DNA of 64,000 bases, taken from contig NC_133236.1 of assembly GCF_040436345.1 (NCBI RefSeq), positions 10,194,165-10,258,164 of the forward strand. Direction: 5' to 3'. A program made the translations under genes and the position numbers. Origin of the DNA: Pagrus major (taxonomy: Eukaryota; Chordata; Actinopteri; Spariformes; Sparidae). The notes under the pieces are model-generated. The model worked only from the letters and a program-made list of their open reading frames with translations, did no database searches and was not told where the DNA came from. Positions 30,144-48,985 of the stretch are shown one piece after another. Within the stretch, counting starts at the first letter, position 1. Every line of letters starts with the position of its first letter.

Positions 30144-31185
30144 CCTTTATGTTAACTAATCCCCCTCCTCAAGACCTCCAATGCTCACTGCAGAGTTGCC
30201 ATCAAGTGAAGAGAGAGGGGGGGAGTATCTGAATGGCCCAAGTCTAGGTCTACAAGTAAACAAAAGTCCAGGTGTATTCATTTAATGATGCAAATGGCAG
30301 ATCGGGAAGCTTGAAAAAGGAAACTTAAAGTTTAAGTCACAACTCATCACACCGTCTCCCCCATCTCTTTCCATGACATCAGTGTTGTTTGCTGGTGTCT
30401 GACATGATGGATTGTACAAATTGGGATAACTTTGCACACCTGCCAACAGTCTCTAATCAAAGACTGTCATTGTGCCACTACTGTTCTTCACAGTAGGTGT
30501 GATAATGGCTAGAGATTGGCTGGTCGCTAAAGTTAACATTTTGTACATTGACATCAAAAGGTTTGTGAATCAAAATAGGAACTGAAACTTTTTTATTTTT
30601 TATCCATCACATTTTAGATCAGTGATGCAACAAATTTACAGACGAGCTACTCAAATATGATACAGTCACTGGGTTGATTCATTTTTATTTCGTGTTCATG
30701 AAGGAAAAACATCATCTTGATCTCTGAATGAGCACAAAGCAGTTGCAATCAATTTTACACAGACACACACTTAAACATTGACATTCTACAAACTGTTACG
30801 TCAAAAGCACAGTCACTGGGGTCATGAAGCAACTTAGGACAAAACCCTGCCCTGACATTCAAGTACTTAAATTACTTACTTCCTTGTTTCAAAATAGGAA
30901 CTGAAACTTTTTTATTTTTTATCGATCACATTTTATATCAGTGATGCAACAAATGTGATAAAATCACTGGATTGATTCATTTTTATTTTGTGTTCATGAA
31001 GGAAAAACATCATCTTAATGGTAATAATACTTTAAACTATGATAGGTTCCTTTGGAATTAGTCGTGCATGCTAGTGCAGGCCTCAGAAAATATCTTAAAG
31101 GTCAATAACCTATGTCACTCCGATGCATGGTAGAGAGTCAGCACTTCACAGCCTAGCAGGGATAATTTGAAAGGATTTTGTTAGT

Positions 31186-31320
31186 CTCTGGCATATTCAG
31201 TCCACAGTCAACAAGAAAAACCTTACAGCTCGTCCCTGTGAGTGAAGCACTTTAACTTTTCCTTTGACAAGTATCATGTTCTCAAACTGACCACTAAAGA
31301 CGAGGGGCAGAGCTGAGCCA
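31186..31320 (-). pseudogene. Exon 1 fragment of the family
   Basis: Contains the upstream region and the start (ATATGCCAGAGAC) of exon 1, but the copy stops before the CAAACAGATTATCAAGC part and its donor, so it cannot act as exon 1. A matching, further decayed fragment lies at about 46,140-46,210. Confidence 0.6.
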
Positions 31321-31846
31321 CATTAACTGTGTCAGTGTTGGTAAGAGATGAAATGAACACAGCAGGAGGAAGGAGCAACTGACATGCAACATGCTGTGAT
31401 GTTTGTACAATGCTGCTGGTGCAATACATGAACATATAATGTGTTGTTTATAGATTAAAGAAATAGTTGCTGAGTCCACTCACGTCAGGGGCAGAGGGAG
31501 TCGCACTTTGAGCACTTTTGGCTGCGTGCGCCTCGTCTTGCTCAAAGCTGAATCTTCACTCACACACATGGCTTTACACTGTCATTAAATGATTTTGTTC
31601 CCCACTCATTATTATAAAATAATAATGATCATATGCTCAGTAAACAACATTAATATCAGCCTTCACAACTACACTATAATAACAATAATCCTTCCATGGT
31701 TATGTTTTTGCAGATTATTACACGTTTCACACAGCACATTTATTTTTATCTCTTCTTTTATTGTGATAATACTTTAAACTTCCATTAGATTCCTCAGGGA
31801 TTTGTCGCATGTACTAGTGACGGCCCTCACAGATTTTTTTGGCACT

Positions 31847-31926
31847 TCATAAACAATGATTATCGTGGTGATTACCACTGCTGCACTCAAAAGTGCACCA
31901 ACAACCACCCCACTTGTCCATGATAC
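31847..31926 (-). pseudogene. Spare last exon (D), frameshifted
   Basis: Homologous to the other D exons (acceptor TTTATTCTAG, then ATCATGGACAA). A deletion of about 5 nt after ATGGACAA shifts the frame, so the phase-1 reading entering from exon C loses the transmembrane segment. The hydrophobic frame still exists (GVVVGALLSAAVVITTIIIV) but only in a different phase. The copy at 46,574-46,654 has the same lesion. Confidence 0.65.
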
Positions 31927-32149
31927 CTAGAATAAAGAAAAACTCCTGCACATGTGTGTGCGGCAAAAAGTTAAATTTATTTATTGGTTCTTTATTACTA
32001 AATAAATGCTTTTTACATATTATTTACAAAAGGTGCAGATACAGTAACAAACGTTAGTTGCCGTCAACTCAAGGAATGTTATCTTCACTTCACCTGGTTC
32101 ACTATCTGCACTGTGGCCCCTCTGCTATGCTGTTCCTTCACTTTGCTCC

Positions 32150-32171
32150 GTGTGTGTGTGTGTGTGTGTGT
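32150..32171. repeat. (GT)n microsatellite
   Basis: Short dinucleotide run; the paralogue at 46,879 is much longer. Confidence 0.9.
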
Positions 32172-32883
32172 TTGTAGGTCAGCAAAAAAGAGGCTGCGGT
32201 GTAATTATTCCATTGAATATTAAAAAGTACAGATAAACGAGCCAGTAAAGTTGATGCTTAGCAATACCACAATATTTAATCATTTAGATCAGAGGAACAG
32301 GTTACCAACGGGTTTCCGAACCCACCCTACATTAACTTAACTTTCTGCCAACTTCCCAGTTGTGAGAAGGGAGAACAACAAAGAGGAAATGAAGGTCAAG
32401 AGTTTTGCTATCAGTGTACTGACCCTTGCTAGTCTCTTGAAAGGACATTACGCATTTTAGTTATCATCCCTGCTGATAAATATATTTTTTTGTAGGTGGG
32501 TGAAGGCAAGGGTAATCCAGCACTACAATTGGAAGAACTCCTCTTCTTCTTCTTGTGGTTGTCAGCAGGCTACATGTTCATTGTCACATTGCTGCAGCCT
32601 CTTTCTCTTAGACTCGAGTCCTGCTGCACAACTGGTCATATTCACAAGGCTTCACCAGCTCATTGCGTACTTAAGGGTGACAAATTGTACAAGATCTTTG
32701 ATGTGAAAAACTAAACCTGCTGTGCAAAATGCATACAGATTGGCAAAATTTTACAATGATTTCCACTGTTTAATGCAACACATGCAATGTAAGCAGTTTA
32801 ACCCAGTGATCAAAGAAACTTATTTCGAGGTGAAAACAAATGTGACCATACTCAAAATGTACTCATTTGAACCAGTAGATAGC

Positions 32884-32884
<1 letters not shown>

Positions 32885-32966
<82 letters not shown>

Positions 32967-32969
32967 TCA
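32885..32969. repeat. (TTTC)n microsatellite
   Basis: About 85 bp of TTTC repeats, absent at the matching place of the paralogue near 47,610, where a few ATTC units remain. Confidence 0.95.
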
Positions 32970-33259
32970 GCCTCTTGTTGAAAGCCTGTATCTGTTATTC
33001 TTTCTTCTTTTTTCCCTCTCGTTATGTTAAAGAAAAAGAAAATAATAATGATCATATGCTCAGTAAACAACATTAATATCAGCCTTCACAACTATACTCT
33101 AACAATAATAATCCTTCCGTGGTTATGTTTTTGCAGATTATTACATGTTTCACACAGCAAATTTTATTTTTATCTCTTCTTTTATTGTGATAATACTTTA
33201 AACTTCTATTAGATTCCTTTGGGATTTGTCACATGTGCTGGTGACAGCCCTCACAGATC

Positions 33260-39199
<5,940 letters not shown>

Positions 39200-39252
39200 A
39201 TTCAGTCCACAGTAAACAAGAAAAACCTCACAGCTCCTCCCTGTGAGTGAAG

Positions 39253-39267
39253 CACTTTCACTTTTGC
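39253..39267 (-). promoter_or_regulatory. IRF/ISRE-like motif upstream of G3
   Basis: GCAAAAGTGAAAGTG on the minus strand, 54 nt upstream of the G3 ATG, identical to that of G1. Confidence 0.45.
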
Positions 39268-39807
39268 TTTGACAAGTAACATGTTCTCAAACTGACCACT
39301 AAAGACAAGGGGCAGAGCTGAGCCAATGCTGCTGGTGCAATACATGAAGGGATTCACCATCCCTTCGATCCTGACTAGATTCACATTTCCGTTGTCAAAA
39401 CGCACCATCATCGTGCCAACACTGTTCCTCACAGTGGGGGTAGTATTGGCCGGAGGTGTGCTGCACCCTCAAGTTAAACTTTTAAATGTAAAAATGCTGG
39501 TGAGCCACAATGGAAATTGAAAGAATTAGCATTTTTTTCAAGGATTACATCAAATTTGTTTTTCAGCTGTGCAAAAACTTTACAAAGACAAGCTCCACAA
39601 ATATGATACTTTTTTTTTAATCCATCCATTTTTTATTTCTTCTTTATGATGAAAAAAAAACATAATCTTGATATCTGAATGAGCGCAAATCAGCAGCAGT
39701 CAATATTTTACAGAGATGTTTTGTCTTGATTTTAAACATTTAAAACACGTTTAAACATGCACATGGCTTTACACTGTCATTAAATGATTTTGTTCCAAAC
39801 TCACATT

Positions 39808-39821
39808 AAAATGTCTCTGTC
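39808..39821. repeat. Target site duplication, left (L1-like element)
   Basis: AAAATGTCTCTGTC, repeated at 45,382-45,395. The unfilled site TTAAAATGTCTCTGTCTTTT is present at about 30,046-30,064. Confidence 0.92.
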
Positions 39822-39941
39822 GAACTTCCGGTGACGTCATAGCAGACATGGCAGCATAGAAACGGAGCTCCGCCAGACGATAAAAAAAAAAAGTGACAAC
39901 TAGCGGTAATAGACGTCCAAATATCAGTAAACTTGTACAAA

Positions 39942-40931
39942 ATGACTACGACCGCGAGACAAAGAACTCTCAACAAAGGTAGCTGGAAAGAAAAGGAGGA
40001 CGCATGGAGACCACCGAGTCCAGCTAGCTTAGACACCCCAGCTAGCAGCCAGAGTCAGCAAGAGCTAACGCTACTGGAGGAGTTGAAAAAACTACGCCAA
40101 GAAAATCAAGAAGGGCATAACCAAACTAAAATGTCCCTTGGGCGACTGGAGCAAGCGGTTACAGATATAAAAGACCAAATGGCTAAACATGAAGAACGTA
40201 TTGGACAAATAGAGGAGAAAGCTAGCGAGGTTGGAGACACGGTCATGCGACACCAGAGGGCGCTGCGATACTTGGTTCATCGTGATATGGACCTCTCAGC
40301 AAAATGTGAGGATCTCCAAAACAGATTGAGACGGAACAACATAAGGATTTTTCAGATTCCAGAAGGAAGTGAGGGCAAGGATACGGCTGGATTTGTGAAA
40401 GGGTTGCTCCGGGAGACACTGAAACTATCACCAGAAATGGACATTAAGATTGAGAGGGCATACCGGTCACTCGGACCTAAACCTAAGGACTCAGCGGCAC
40501 CTCCCAGGTCGATAATAGTGAGATTCCTTGACGCAGCAATAAAAGATGAGATCATACGACAAGCATGGAGCCAGAAACAAGTCTTTTTCCAAGAGAAAAG
40601 GATTTTCTTCTACCAAGACTACTCCCCCGACCTACAAAAGAAAAGAACGAGAGTTCACAAAGTTATCAAACAACTCAAAAATAAGGAAATACAGGCAAAA
40701 TGTCTGTATCCAGCACAACTGAAAATAAGACTGAAGACCGGGGATAAGATCTTCAAGACACTAACGAGTGCTGCACCGCTGCTGAGGGAGCTAGGAGTCG
40801 AGATGCGCTCCGGCGAAAGACAGCAAATTGAGGATGAACTGAGGGAAGGCTGGAGGAGCAGCGCAAAGAGAAAGAGGGACACGGTGCTGTCAACATTGGA
40901 TCTTAAGGCTCTTCTACAAGGAGACACCTGA
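39942..40931 (+). CDS. LINE ORF1 protein (RNA-binding), 329 aa
   Basis: An open frame from ATG 39,942 to TGA. ORF1p of L1-like elements is a trimeric RNA-binding chaperone of the retrotransposition particle. The sequence shows a Ser/Thr/Pro-rich start, a coiled-coil stretch (LLEELKKLRQENQEGHNQTK through EERIGQIEEKASEVGDTV, residues about 48-105), an RRM-like part (LRRNNIRIFQIPEGSEG, about 130-146) and the C-terminal domain (APPRSIIVRFLDAAIKDEII and FQEKRIFFYQDYSPDLQKKR). The length is normal for the family and no break is seen. Confidence 0.93.
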   Translation: MTTTARQRTLNKGSWKEKEDAWRPPSPASLDTPASSQSQQELTLLEELKKLRQENQEGHNQTKMSLGRLEQAVTDIKDQMAKHEERIGQIEEKASEVGDTVMRHQRALRYLVHRDMDLSAKCEDLQNRLRRNNIRIFQIPEGSEGKDTAGFVKGLLRETLKLSPEMDIKIERAYRSLGPKPKDSAAPPRSIIVRFLDAAIKDEIIRQAWSQKQVFFQEKRIFFYQDYSPDLQKKRTRVHKVIKQLKNKEIQAKCLYPAQLKIRLKTGDKIFKTLTSAAPLLRELGVEMRSGERQQIEDELREGWRSSAKRKRDTVLSTLDLKALLQGDT

Positions 40932-41441
40932 ACCGACTCCACACATCAAGATAGCCTAGAGGAAGTTTATTGACTGAATTGAAAGGAAAAGGGGACGTCA
41001 ACCTCACGAAAAATGAGCGTCATAAACATTGTTATGACACAGATGTGAGTAACTTTGGATAGTTAAATGTCACAAATGTATATGTGTTTTATAAAGTTCT
41101 GGCGGATGCTGTATTTAGGCTTAACATGAGTGGATTACACTCACTTAGACCTTTTTTACACATTAGTGTAATATTGGTTGCTCTCGTATTGAGCATTGTT
41201 CCCACAGAGAGGGCGGGTCACACCTCTCTGTCCCATTACCAACGGGGGTCGGCCACAGTTAAACTAAAGTGGACGACAGGAAAGGTGGAAGTTTTGTTCT
41301 GTGTTACTAATGTTAGGTTTCTGTTTTCTCTGACATACTTTATGGACCAAAGTTTGCACAAGTGTATACAAGTAAAGCATATCTGTATAACATGTTTGTT
41401 AAAACAAAAAGGGGAACACATCATAATACCACATAGAGAAT

Positions 41442-44400
41442 ATGACTTACCTGAATTTTATTAGTTACAATGTGAGAGGAATCAATAACCCAATTAAGAG
41501 GAAAAAAATATTTGGGCAATTAAAAAAATTACATTGTTCTGTAGCCCTACTTCAAGAGACGCATTTATCTGAGATAGAGCACCTTAAATTAAAAAGAGAG
41601 TGGGTTGAGCAAGTTTATAGTGCAACATGCAGAGGGGGGAAGAAAAGAGGAGTTGCTATCCTGTTTAATAAATCTGTTTATTACAATAATGAAAAAATCT
41701 TTCAAGACGATGAAGGCCGATTTGTCATGATAATTGGAACAATTGGTGGCACAAAGATAACCATTTTAAACCTATACGCCCCAAATGAAGACTGCCCATA
41801 TTTCTTTAAAAAGATTGCAGGCTTAGTGGCAGATAAAGGAGAAGGAATCATACTTGTGGAGGGAGATTTTAATTGTATTTTGAACACAAAACTAGATAGA
41901 CTACCAGCTATAATAAGACCTCAGTCCAGAATGTCTAAAAGCCTATTAGGTATGATGACAGAACTGGGATTGGTAGATGTTTGGAGACATTTTCATCCTA
42001 ATGACAGGGATTTTACATTTATGTCTCAAATACACGGAAGTTACACAAGGATAGATTTTTTCTGCATGTCAAAAAAAGACCACAATTGAACCAACCACCA
42101 TCTCAGACCACAGCCCAGTTGTTATGAAAATTAATAAAGGGCCAAATGACCACTTTAAGTACTGGAGGTTAAATGTTTCATTACTGGCAGATACTCAGGC
42201 TAAACAAGAAATACAAGCTGCTTTATCTGAATACTTTGCAATAAATGATGACGGTATTGTTTCTCCATCAGTAGTATGGGACGCAAGTAAGGCCACAATA
42301 CGGGGGAAGATTATTTCCATTGGCTCTAGAATAAAAAAACAGAGGCTTATAAAACAGCAAGAACTGGAAAATGAAATAAAAAGATTAGAGAGGGAACATA
42401 AACAATTCAGAAAAGAAGATACACTTAAAAAGCTTAAAAAGCTAAAAAGAGAAGCTAAGCAAAAATTAGATGAGATATTAACACACAAGGCAGGAGGGAG
42501 TCTCAGGTATATTAGTAGAAAATACTACGAAATGGGAAATAAAGCTAACAGGTTGCTGGCCTTTCAGCTCCGGAAGGCCCAGTCCAACCGTATAGTTGCT
42601 AAGATCAGAAATCCAGAGACTAACCTTGTTGAGACTCATCTTAAGAAAATATCAAATGCATTTGCAAAATATTATGAACAGCTATATAAGGCTGAGGTAC
42701 AAGAATCACAGAAAGAAAATATTAATGAATTCTTGAAACCTCTCAAACTGACTAAACTGTCAAATGTGGAGGCAACTAAATTAGTAGAGCCTATCACAGA
42801 AGTTGAAATAAGAGAAACTATTGCTAAACTAAAAAACAACAAATCACCGGGAACGGATGGATTTAGTGGGGAATACTATAAGATTTTTGTAAATGAGCTT
42901 ACTCCCATACTATGCAAAGTATATAATTATGCATTAAACTCAGGAGATCCTCCAAAGTCATGGTCAGAAGCAATTATTGCAGTCTTACAAAAAGAAGGAA
43001 AAGACCCCATACAGTGTGCTAGTTATCGCCCGATAAGCCTCCTATGTGTAGACTACAAAATTTTAACTTCTATCCTAGCCACTAGAATTCAGAATTATAT
43101 AAAGAAACTGATAAAACCAGATCAAACAGGATTCATTATAGGCCGTCATGGAACAGACAACATAAGAAGAGCACTAAATTTACAGTCAATAGCAGGGAAA
43201 GACAGGACACCTTCAATGCTTTCTCAGCTTAGACGCTGAGAAGCATTTGATCGGGTTGATTGGCTATTTTTGGAACAAACACTGTTAGAAATGGGATTTG
43301 GTGAAACATTTGCTACCTGGATTAATACAATTTATAAAAATCCTAGATCAAAAGTTAGGGTTAATGGCTGTTGTTCGGATCCGTTTAATGTGGAAAAGGG
43401 TGTGAGGCAGGGAGACTCACTGTCACCCATTCTCTTTGCACTTAGTATAGAGCCCTTGGCGGCAGCTATACGTCAAAATGCACAGATCCAAGGAATGGAG
43501 GACAAAGGAGGAGCAATCCACAAGATAGCCCTTTTTGCTGATGATATTTTGATGTTCATAAAAAATCCACTTCTTTCTATTCCCGCACTTATGCAATGCC
43601 TGCACAAATATGGCTCAGTCTCAGGATACAAAATTAATGAAAACAAATCAGAGGCAATGATGGTATCAGGGAAATGGCCTACACAGTTAAATGAAAACAT
43701 CTCCTTCCGCTGGTCCAGACGGGGATTTAGATACCTGGGAATCACTCTCACTGCAAACTCCATGCATTATTTAAGGCTAATTATAATAATCTACTTAGAC
43801 AAATAAAAAATGATATAATAAGATGGGAGGTTCTTCCCCTCTCTCTGCTGGGAAGGGACGAGACAGTGAGGATGAACCTCCTGCCACGAATGCTGTTTCT
43901 GTTCCAGTCCTTACCTGTAAGAGTGTCAATCTCTACCTTTAATATGTTGGATAAACTAATTTCTAAATTTATTTGGCAGAGAAAGAGGCCCAGGATAAGA
44001 CTTAAGACTCTTCTTCTACCAAAGGAAAAGGGGGGTCTAGGCCTGCCAAATTTTAAATACTATTATTGGGCTGCACAGTTAAATGCAGTAGTGGCCTGGA
44101 TTAGAAATGATGAGGAAACTGGGTGGGTCCGGATTGAACAGAGTACAGCTAAAGGTATATCCTTATCAATAATGCCTTTCATCAATGTGAAACCTGTTAA
44201 TAAGGCTAAAATTGAAAATGAATGGATAAAACATACTCTGAAGGTGTGGACAATAGTTAGAAAAAAGTTTGGAGGTCCATTATCCATTATTATTTGAAAG
44301 GTGGGTGGATAAAGGTATTAGAACAATTAACTCACTATTCAATGGAACAGAGTTGAAGTCATTTACCCAGCTTCAGGAGCAGTGTCAACTTCCATCCAAT

Positions 44401-45164
44401 GATCTGTATAGATACTTTCAAATAAGACACTATATTAGAAATCATAAAGAAAGGGAGTTGCTTAGCAAAAACCCAAATGATATAGAAGATTATCTTATTA
44501 GTATTGTAGAAAAACACTTCCCAACTAAAAAACATGTTTCTCATATATATAAAAGGCTTATAAACTATACACTGCAAAATACTGAAAGTATAAAGGGAAA
44601 ATGGGAACTGGAACTAAATGTTATAATTGCAGATAATGTATGGGAAGAGCTGTGTACAAACTGTCATAAAGGACTTAATAGTCAGTTATGGAAAGAATTT
44701 GAATTGAATTAAAAATAAGGTATTTTAATACACCTCTCATAATTTCAACGTATGTGAAAGAACCTAATGTCGAACTGTGTTGGAGAAAATGTGGAAAAAT
44801 TGGAGATCATTCACATATCTTCTGGGACTGCCCAGTAATCCAAGGATTCTGGAAGAGAATCAAGGAAGAAACTGACAAAATCTTACAAGTGAACTCCCCA
44901 CTGGACCCACTGATATTCCTACTGGGAGCTATACCTAAGGAGACATACAGTTCAGATCAAAGATGCATGTTACGGATACTTTCACTGATTGCTAAGAAAA
45001 TGATAACTATCAACTGGAAGGAGCCAAAACCACCGACTATAACTCAATGGGTACGGAGACTGAAAAGGGTCTACACAATGGAGCGAATGACTGCAAGTTT
45101 ACAATTGAAAATGGACACCTTCAAACAAAGGTGGAACTGTGTTACTCTGTATTTGGATGAATGA
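41442..45164 (+). pseudogene. LINE ORF2 (endonuclease-reverse transcriptase), frameshifted
   Basis: Continuous homology over about 3.7 kb in shifting frames. The AP-endonuclease (41,442-42,120) shows SYNVRGINNPIKRKK, LLQETHLSE, TILNLYAPNED, EGDFNCI, RIDFF and, after a frameshift, ISDHSPV. The reverse transcriptase shows NNKSPGTDGFSGEYYK, ASYRPISLLCVDYKILTSIL, GVRQGDSLSPILFALSIEPL and LFADDILMF. A CCHC-type knuckle (CWRKCGKIGDHSHIFWDC) lies near 44,780. Breaks are at about 42,070-42,080 (A-run), 43,215-43,245 (either side of the LDAEKAFD motif), 43,760, 44,290 and 44,710. No functional ORF2 protein is expected. Confidence 0.92.
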
Positions 45165-45381
45165 TTAATGAATATGGGTTATGATAAGATGGTTGTGTTT
45201 CTCTTCTCGATATTGTACTACTGTAACTCCCCTTGGTACAAATATCTGCTTTTCATGTGATTCCCCTTTATGGTATCTCTACTGCATTCAATTTGCTTGT
45301 ATTTTAATTCATATGGTCCTATGTCAGTGAATGTTTTGTTTTGTGGAAAAATGAAAATATCTAAATAAAGAGTTAAAAAAA

Positions 45382-45395
45382 AAAATGTCTCTGTC
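45382..45395. repeat. Target site duplication, right (L1-like element)
   Basis: AAAATGTCTCTGTC following the A-tail; array sequence resumes with TTTTTTCTTCCTTCC. Confidence 0.92.
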
Positions 45396-46573
45396 TTTTT
45401 TCTTCCTTCCTTCCTTCCTTCCCCCTTATGTTAACGAATCCCCCTCCTCAAGACCTCCAATGCTCAGTGCAGAGTTGTCATCAAGTGAAGAGAGGGGGGG
45501 GGGAGTATCTGAATGGCCCAAGTCTAGGTCTACAAGTAAACAAAAGTCCAGGTGTATTCATTTAATGATGCAAATGGCAGATCGGGAAGCTTGAAAAAGG
45601 AAACTTAAAGTTTAAGTCACAACTCATCACACTGTCTCCCCCATTTCTTTCCAAGACATCAGTGTTGTTTGCTGGCGTCTGACATGATGGATTGTACAAA
45701 TTGGGATAACTTTGCACACCTGCCAACAGTCTCTAATCAAAGACTGTTATTGTGCCACTACTGTTCTTCACAGTAGGTGTGATAATTGCTAGAGATTGGC
45801 TGGTCGCTAAAGTTAACATTTTGTACATTCACATCAAAAGGTTTGTGAATCAAAATAGGAACTGAAACTTTTTTATTTTTTATCAATCACATTTTATATC
45901 AGTGATGCAACAAATGTGATAAAATCACTGGATTGATTCATTTTTATTTTGTGTTCATGAAGGAAAAACATCATCTTAATGGTAATAATACTTTAAACTA
46001 TGATAGGTTCCTTTGGGATTAGTCGTGCATGCTAGTGCAGGCCTCAGAAAATATCTTAAAGGTCAATAACCTATGTCACTCCGATGCATGGTAGAGAGTC
46101 AGCACTTCACAGCCTAGCAGGGATAATTTGAAAGGATTTTGTTAGTCTCTGGCATATTCAGTCCACAGTCAACAAGAAAAACCTTACAGCTCGTCCCTGT
46201 GAGTGAAGGAAGGAAGTGAGGGAGTCACACTATGAGCACTTTTGGCTGCGTGCGCCTCGTTGTCTTGCTCAAAGCTGAATCTTCACTCACACACATGGCT
46301 TTACACTGTCATTAAATGATTTTGTTCCCCATTCATTATTATAAAATAATAATGATCATATGCTCAGTAAACAACATTAATATCAGCCTTCATAACTACA
46401 CTATAATAAAAAATAATCCTTCCATGGTTATGTTTTTGCAGATTATTACACGTTTCACACAGCACATTTATTTTTATCTCTTCTTTTATTGTGATAATAC
46501 TTTAAACTTCCATTAGATTCCTCAGGGATTTGTCGCATGTACTAGTGACAGCCCTCACAGATTTTTTTGGCAC

Positions 46574-46654
46574 TTCATAAACAATGATTATCGTGGTGAT
46601 TACCACTGCTGCACTCAAAAGTGCACCAACAACCACCCCACTTGTCCATGATAC
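46574..46654 (-). pseudogene. Spare last exon (D), frameshifted, second copy
   Basis: Same 5-nt deletion after ATGGACAA as at 31,847-31,926, so the lesion predates the block duplication. Confidence 0.65.
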
Positions 46655-46874
46655 CTAGAATAAAGAAAAACTCCTGCACGTGTGTGTGCGGCAAAAAGTT
46701 AAATTTCTTTATTGGTTCTTTATTACTAAATAAATACTTTTTACATATTATTTACAAAAGGTGCAGATACAGTAACAAACGTTAGTTGCCGACAACTCAA
46801 GGAATGTTATCTTCACTTCACCTGGTTCACTATCGGCACTGTGGCCCCTCTGCTATGCTGTTCCTTCACTTTGC

Positions 46875-46878
<4 letters not shown>

Positions 46879-46949
<71 letters not shown>
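46879..46949. repeat. (GT)n microsatellite
   Basis: About 70 bp of uninterrupted GT. Confidence 0.95.
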
Positions 46950-46952
<3 letters not shown>

Positions 46953-47922
46953 TAGGTCAGCAAAAAAGAGGCTGCGGTGTAATTATTCCATTGAATATTA
47001 AAAAGTACAGATAAACGAGCCAGTAAAGTTGATGCTTAGCAATATCACAATATTTAATCATTTAGATCAGAGGAACAGGTTACCACCGGGTTTCCGAACC
47101 CACCCTACATTAACTTAACTTTCTGCCAACTTCCCAGCTGTGAGAAGGGAGAACAACAAAGAGGAAATGAAGGTCAAGAGTTTTGCTGTCAGTGTACTGA
47201 CCCTTGCTAGTCTCTTAAAATGACATTACACATTTTAGTTATCATCCCTGCTGATGAATATATTTTTTCATAAGTGGGTGAAGGCAAGGGTAATCCAGCA
47301 CTACGATTGGAAGAACTCCTCTTCTTCTTCTTGTGGTTGTCAGCAGGCTTCATGTTCATTGTTACATTGCTGCAGCCTCTTTCTCTTAGACTCTAGTCCT
47401 GCTGCACAACTGGTCATATTCACAAGGCTTCACCAGCTCGTTGCGTACTTAAGGGTGACAAATTGTACAAGATCTTTGATGTGAAAAACTAAACCTGCTG
47501 TGCAAAATGCATACAGATTGGCAACATTTTACATTATTTCCACTGTTTACAGCAACACATGCAATGTAAGCAGTTTAACCCAGTGATCAAAACAACTTAT
47601 TCATTCATTTCATTCATTCATTCTTGTTGAAAGCCTGTATCTGTTATTCTTTCTTCTTTATCCCTCTTGTTATGTTAAAGAAAAATAAAATAATAATGAT
47701 CATATGCTCAGTAAACAACATTAATATCAGCCTTAACAACTATACTCTAACAATAATAATCCTTCCGTGGTTATGTTTTTGCAGATTATTACACGTTTCA
47801 CACAGCAAATTTTATTTTTATCTCTTCTTTTATTGTGATAATACTTTAAACTCCTATTAGATTCCTTTGGGATTTGTCACATGTGTTGGTGACGGCCTTC
47901 ACAGATCTTATTTTTTTGTCAC

Positions 47923-47993
47923 TTAACTCACAGCCATTCCCGCAGCTGCAATCGAATATGCACCAACAACCACCGCCAAGGGATGGTCCAACC
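47923..47993 (-). pseudogene. Spare last exon (D), shortened
   Basis: Acceptor TTTATTCAAG, then in phase 1 LDHPLAVVVGAYSIAAAGMA and VS before TAA. The frame is kept but the hydrophobic segment is shorter and the basic end is lost compared with other copies. It could be an alternative last exon for G4; more likely a relic. Confidence 0.5.
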
Positions 47994-48480
47994 CTTGAAT
48001 AAAGAAAAACAGAAATTAGTCATCTAGTATTATTTCCAACTCAAACAACTGTTAAATTATTAATAAAACCAATTATTATAGAAAATAAAAAGTTTCTTTA
48101 CAATCTGGGTTTTATTTTCATAGTTTTGGCCATCACTCCTGTCACATTCATTTTTTAACCTGGTTTTAACAGCAGCATCACTAGATACAGACCTGCCAAC
48201 CTTTAAAAAACTCTCAGAGTACACTATGCCACACATGTGTGTGCAGCAAAAAGTTGAATATCTTTATCGGTTCTTTGTTATTACTAATTTTTACATATTA
48301 TTTACAAAAGGTGCAGACACAGTAACAAACATTAGTTGCCGTCAACTCAAGACATTTTATCTTCACTTGACCTGGTTCACTATCTGCACTGTGGCCTCTC
48401 TGCTCTGCTGTTCCCAATATCAGCACTCCACATTGATTGTGTGGTTGTATTGGATCTAGTTCAGTAAATCTATTCATTAC

Positions 48481-48540
48481 CTGGGGAGCAGGAACTCCAA
48501 GAGCTCTCTGGATATCATACCGTGCAATATCATTGTCAAT
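48481..48540 (-). pseudogene. Exon B 3' fragment
   Basis: Matches the last part of exon B (ATATTGCACGGTATGATATC, AGAGCTCTTGGAGTTCCTGC and donor GTAATG), then breaks into unrelated array sequence. No complete gene around it. Confidence 0.7.
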
Positions 48541-48649
48541 ATTTTACAGAGATGTTTTGTCTTGATTACAAACATTTAAAACACATTAAAACATGCACAT
48601 GGCTTTAAACTGTTATTAAATGATTTTGTCCCCCACTCACATTCAAATG

Positions 48650-48650
<1 letters not shown>

Positions 48651-48701
<51 letters not shown>

Positions 48702-48704
48702 TCA
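48651..48704. repeat. (TTTC)n microsatellite
   Basis: About 54 bp of TTTC. Confidence 0.95.
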
Positions 48705-48985
48705 GTCTCTTGTTGAAAGCCTGTATCTGTTATTCATCCTTCATTTTCCCTCTTATTATGTTAAAGAAAAATAAAATAATAATGATCATATGCTCAGTAA
48801 ACAACATTAATATCAGCCTTCATAACTACAATGAAACAACAATAATCCTTCCGTGGTTATGTTTACCTCTTACGTTTCACACAGCACATTTATTTTTATC
48901 TCTTCTTTTTTTGTGATAATACGTTAAATTTCTATTAGATTCCTTTGGGATTTGTCACATGTGCTGGTGACGGCCCTCACAGATC

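Larger units (their letters stand above)
39822..45381 (+). mobile_element. L1/Tx1-like LINE, structurally full length
   Basis: A 5.56-kb element from GAACTTCCGGTGACGTCA to an AATAAA signal (45,363) and A-tail, with 14-bp target duplications. It has an intact ORF1 and an ORF2 with endonuclease, reverse transcriptase and a C-terminal CCHC knuckle, broken by about five frameshifts. It is inserted upstream of G3 exon 1. It could not move by itself now, but ORF1 is open. Confidence 0.95.
45396..48150. repeat. Array block paralogous to 30,065-33,400
   Basis: Same order of landmarks as the 30-33.4 kb block: TTCC run, CCCCTTATGTTAACG, exon-1 fragment, spare D exon, GT run, second D exon. Offset from the first block about 14.7 kb. 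Contains no complete gene. Confidence 0.85.

Noticed and set aside
32852..33073. Lys-Glu-Arg repeat and Phe-Leu-Ser repeat frames
   Set aside because: Translation of (TTTC)n microsatellites.
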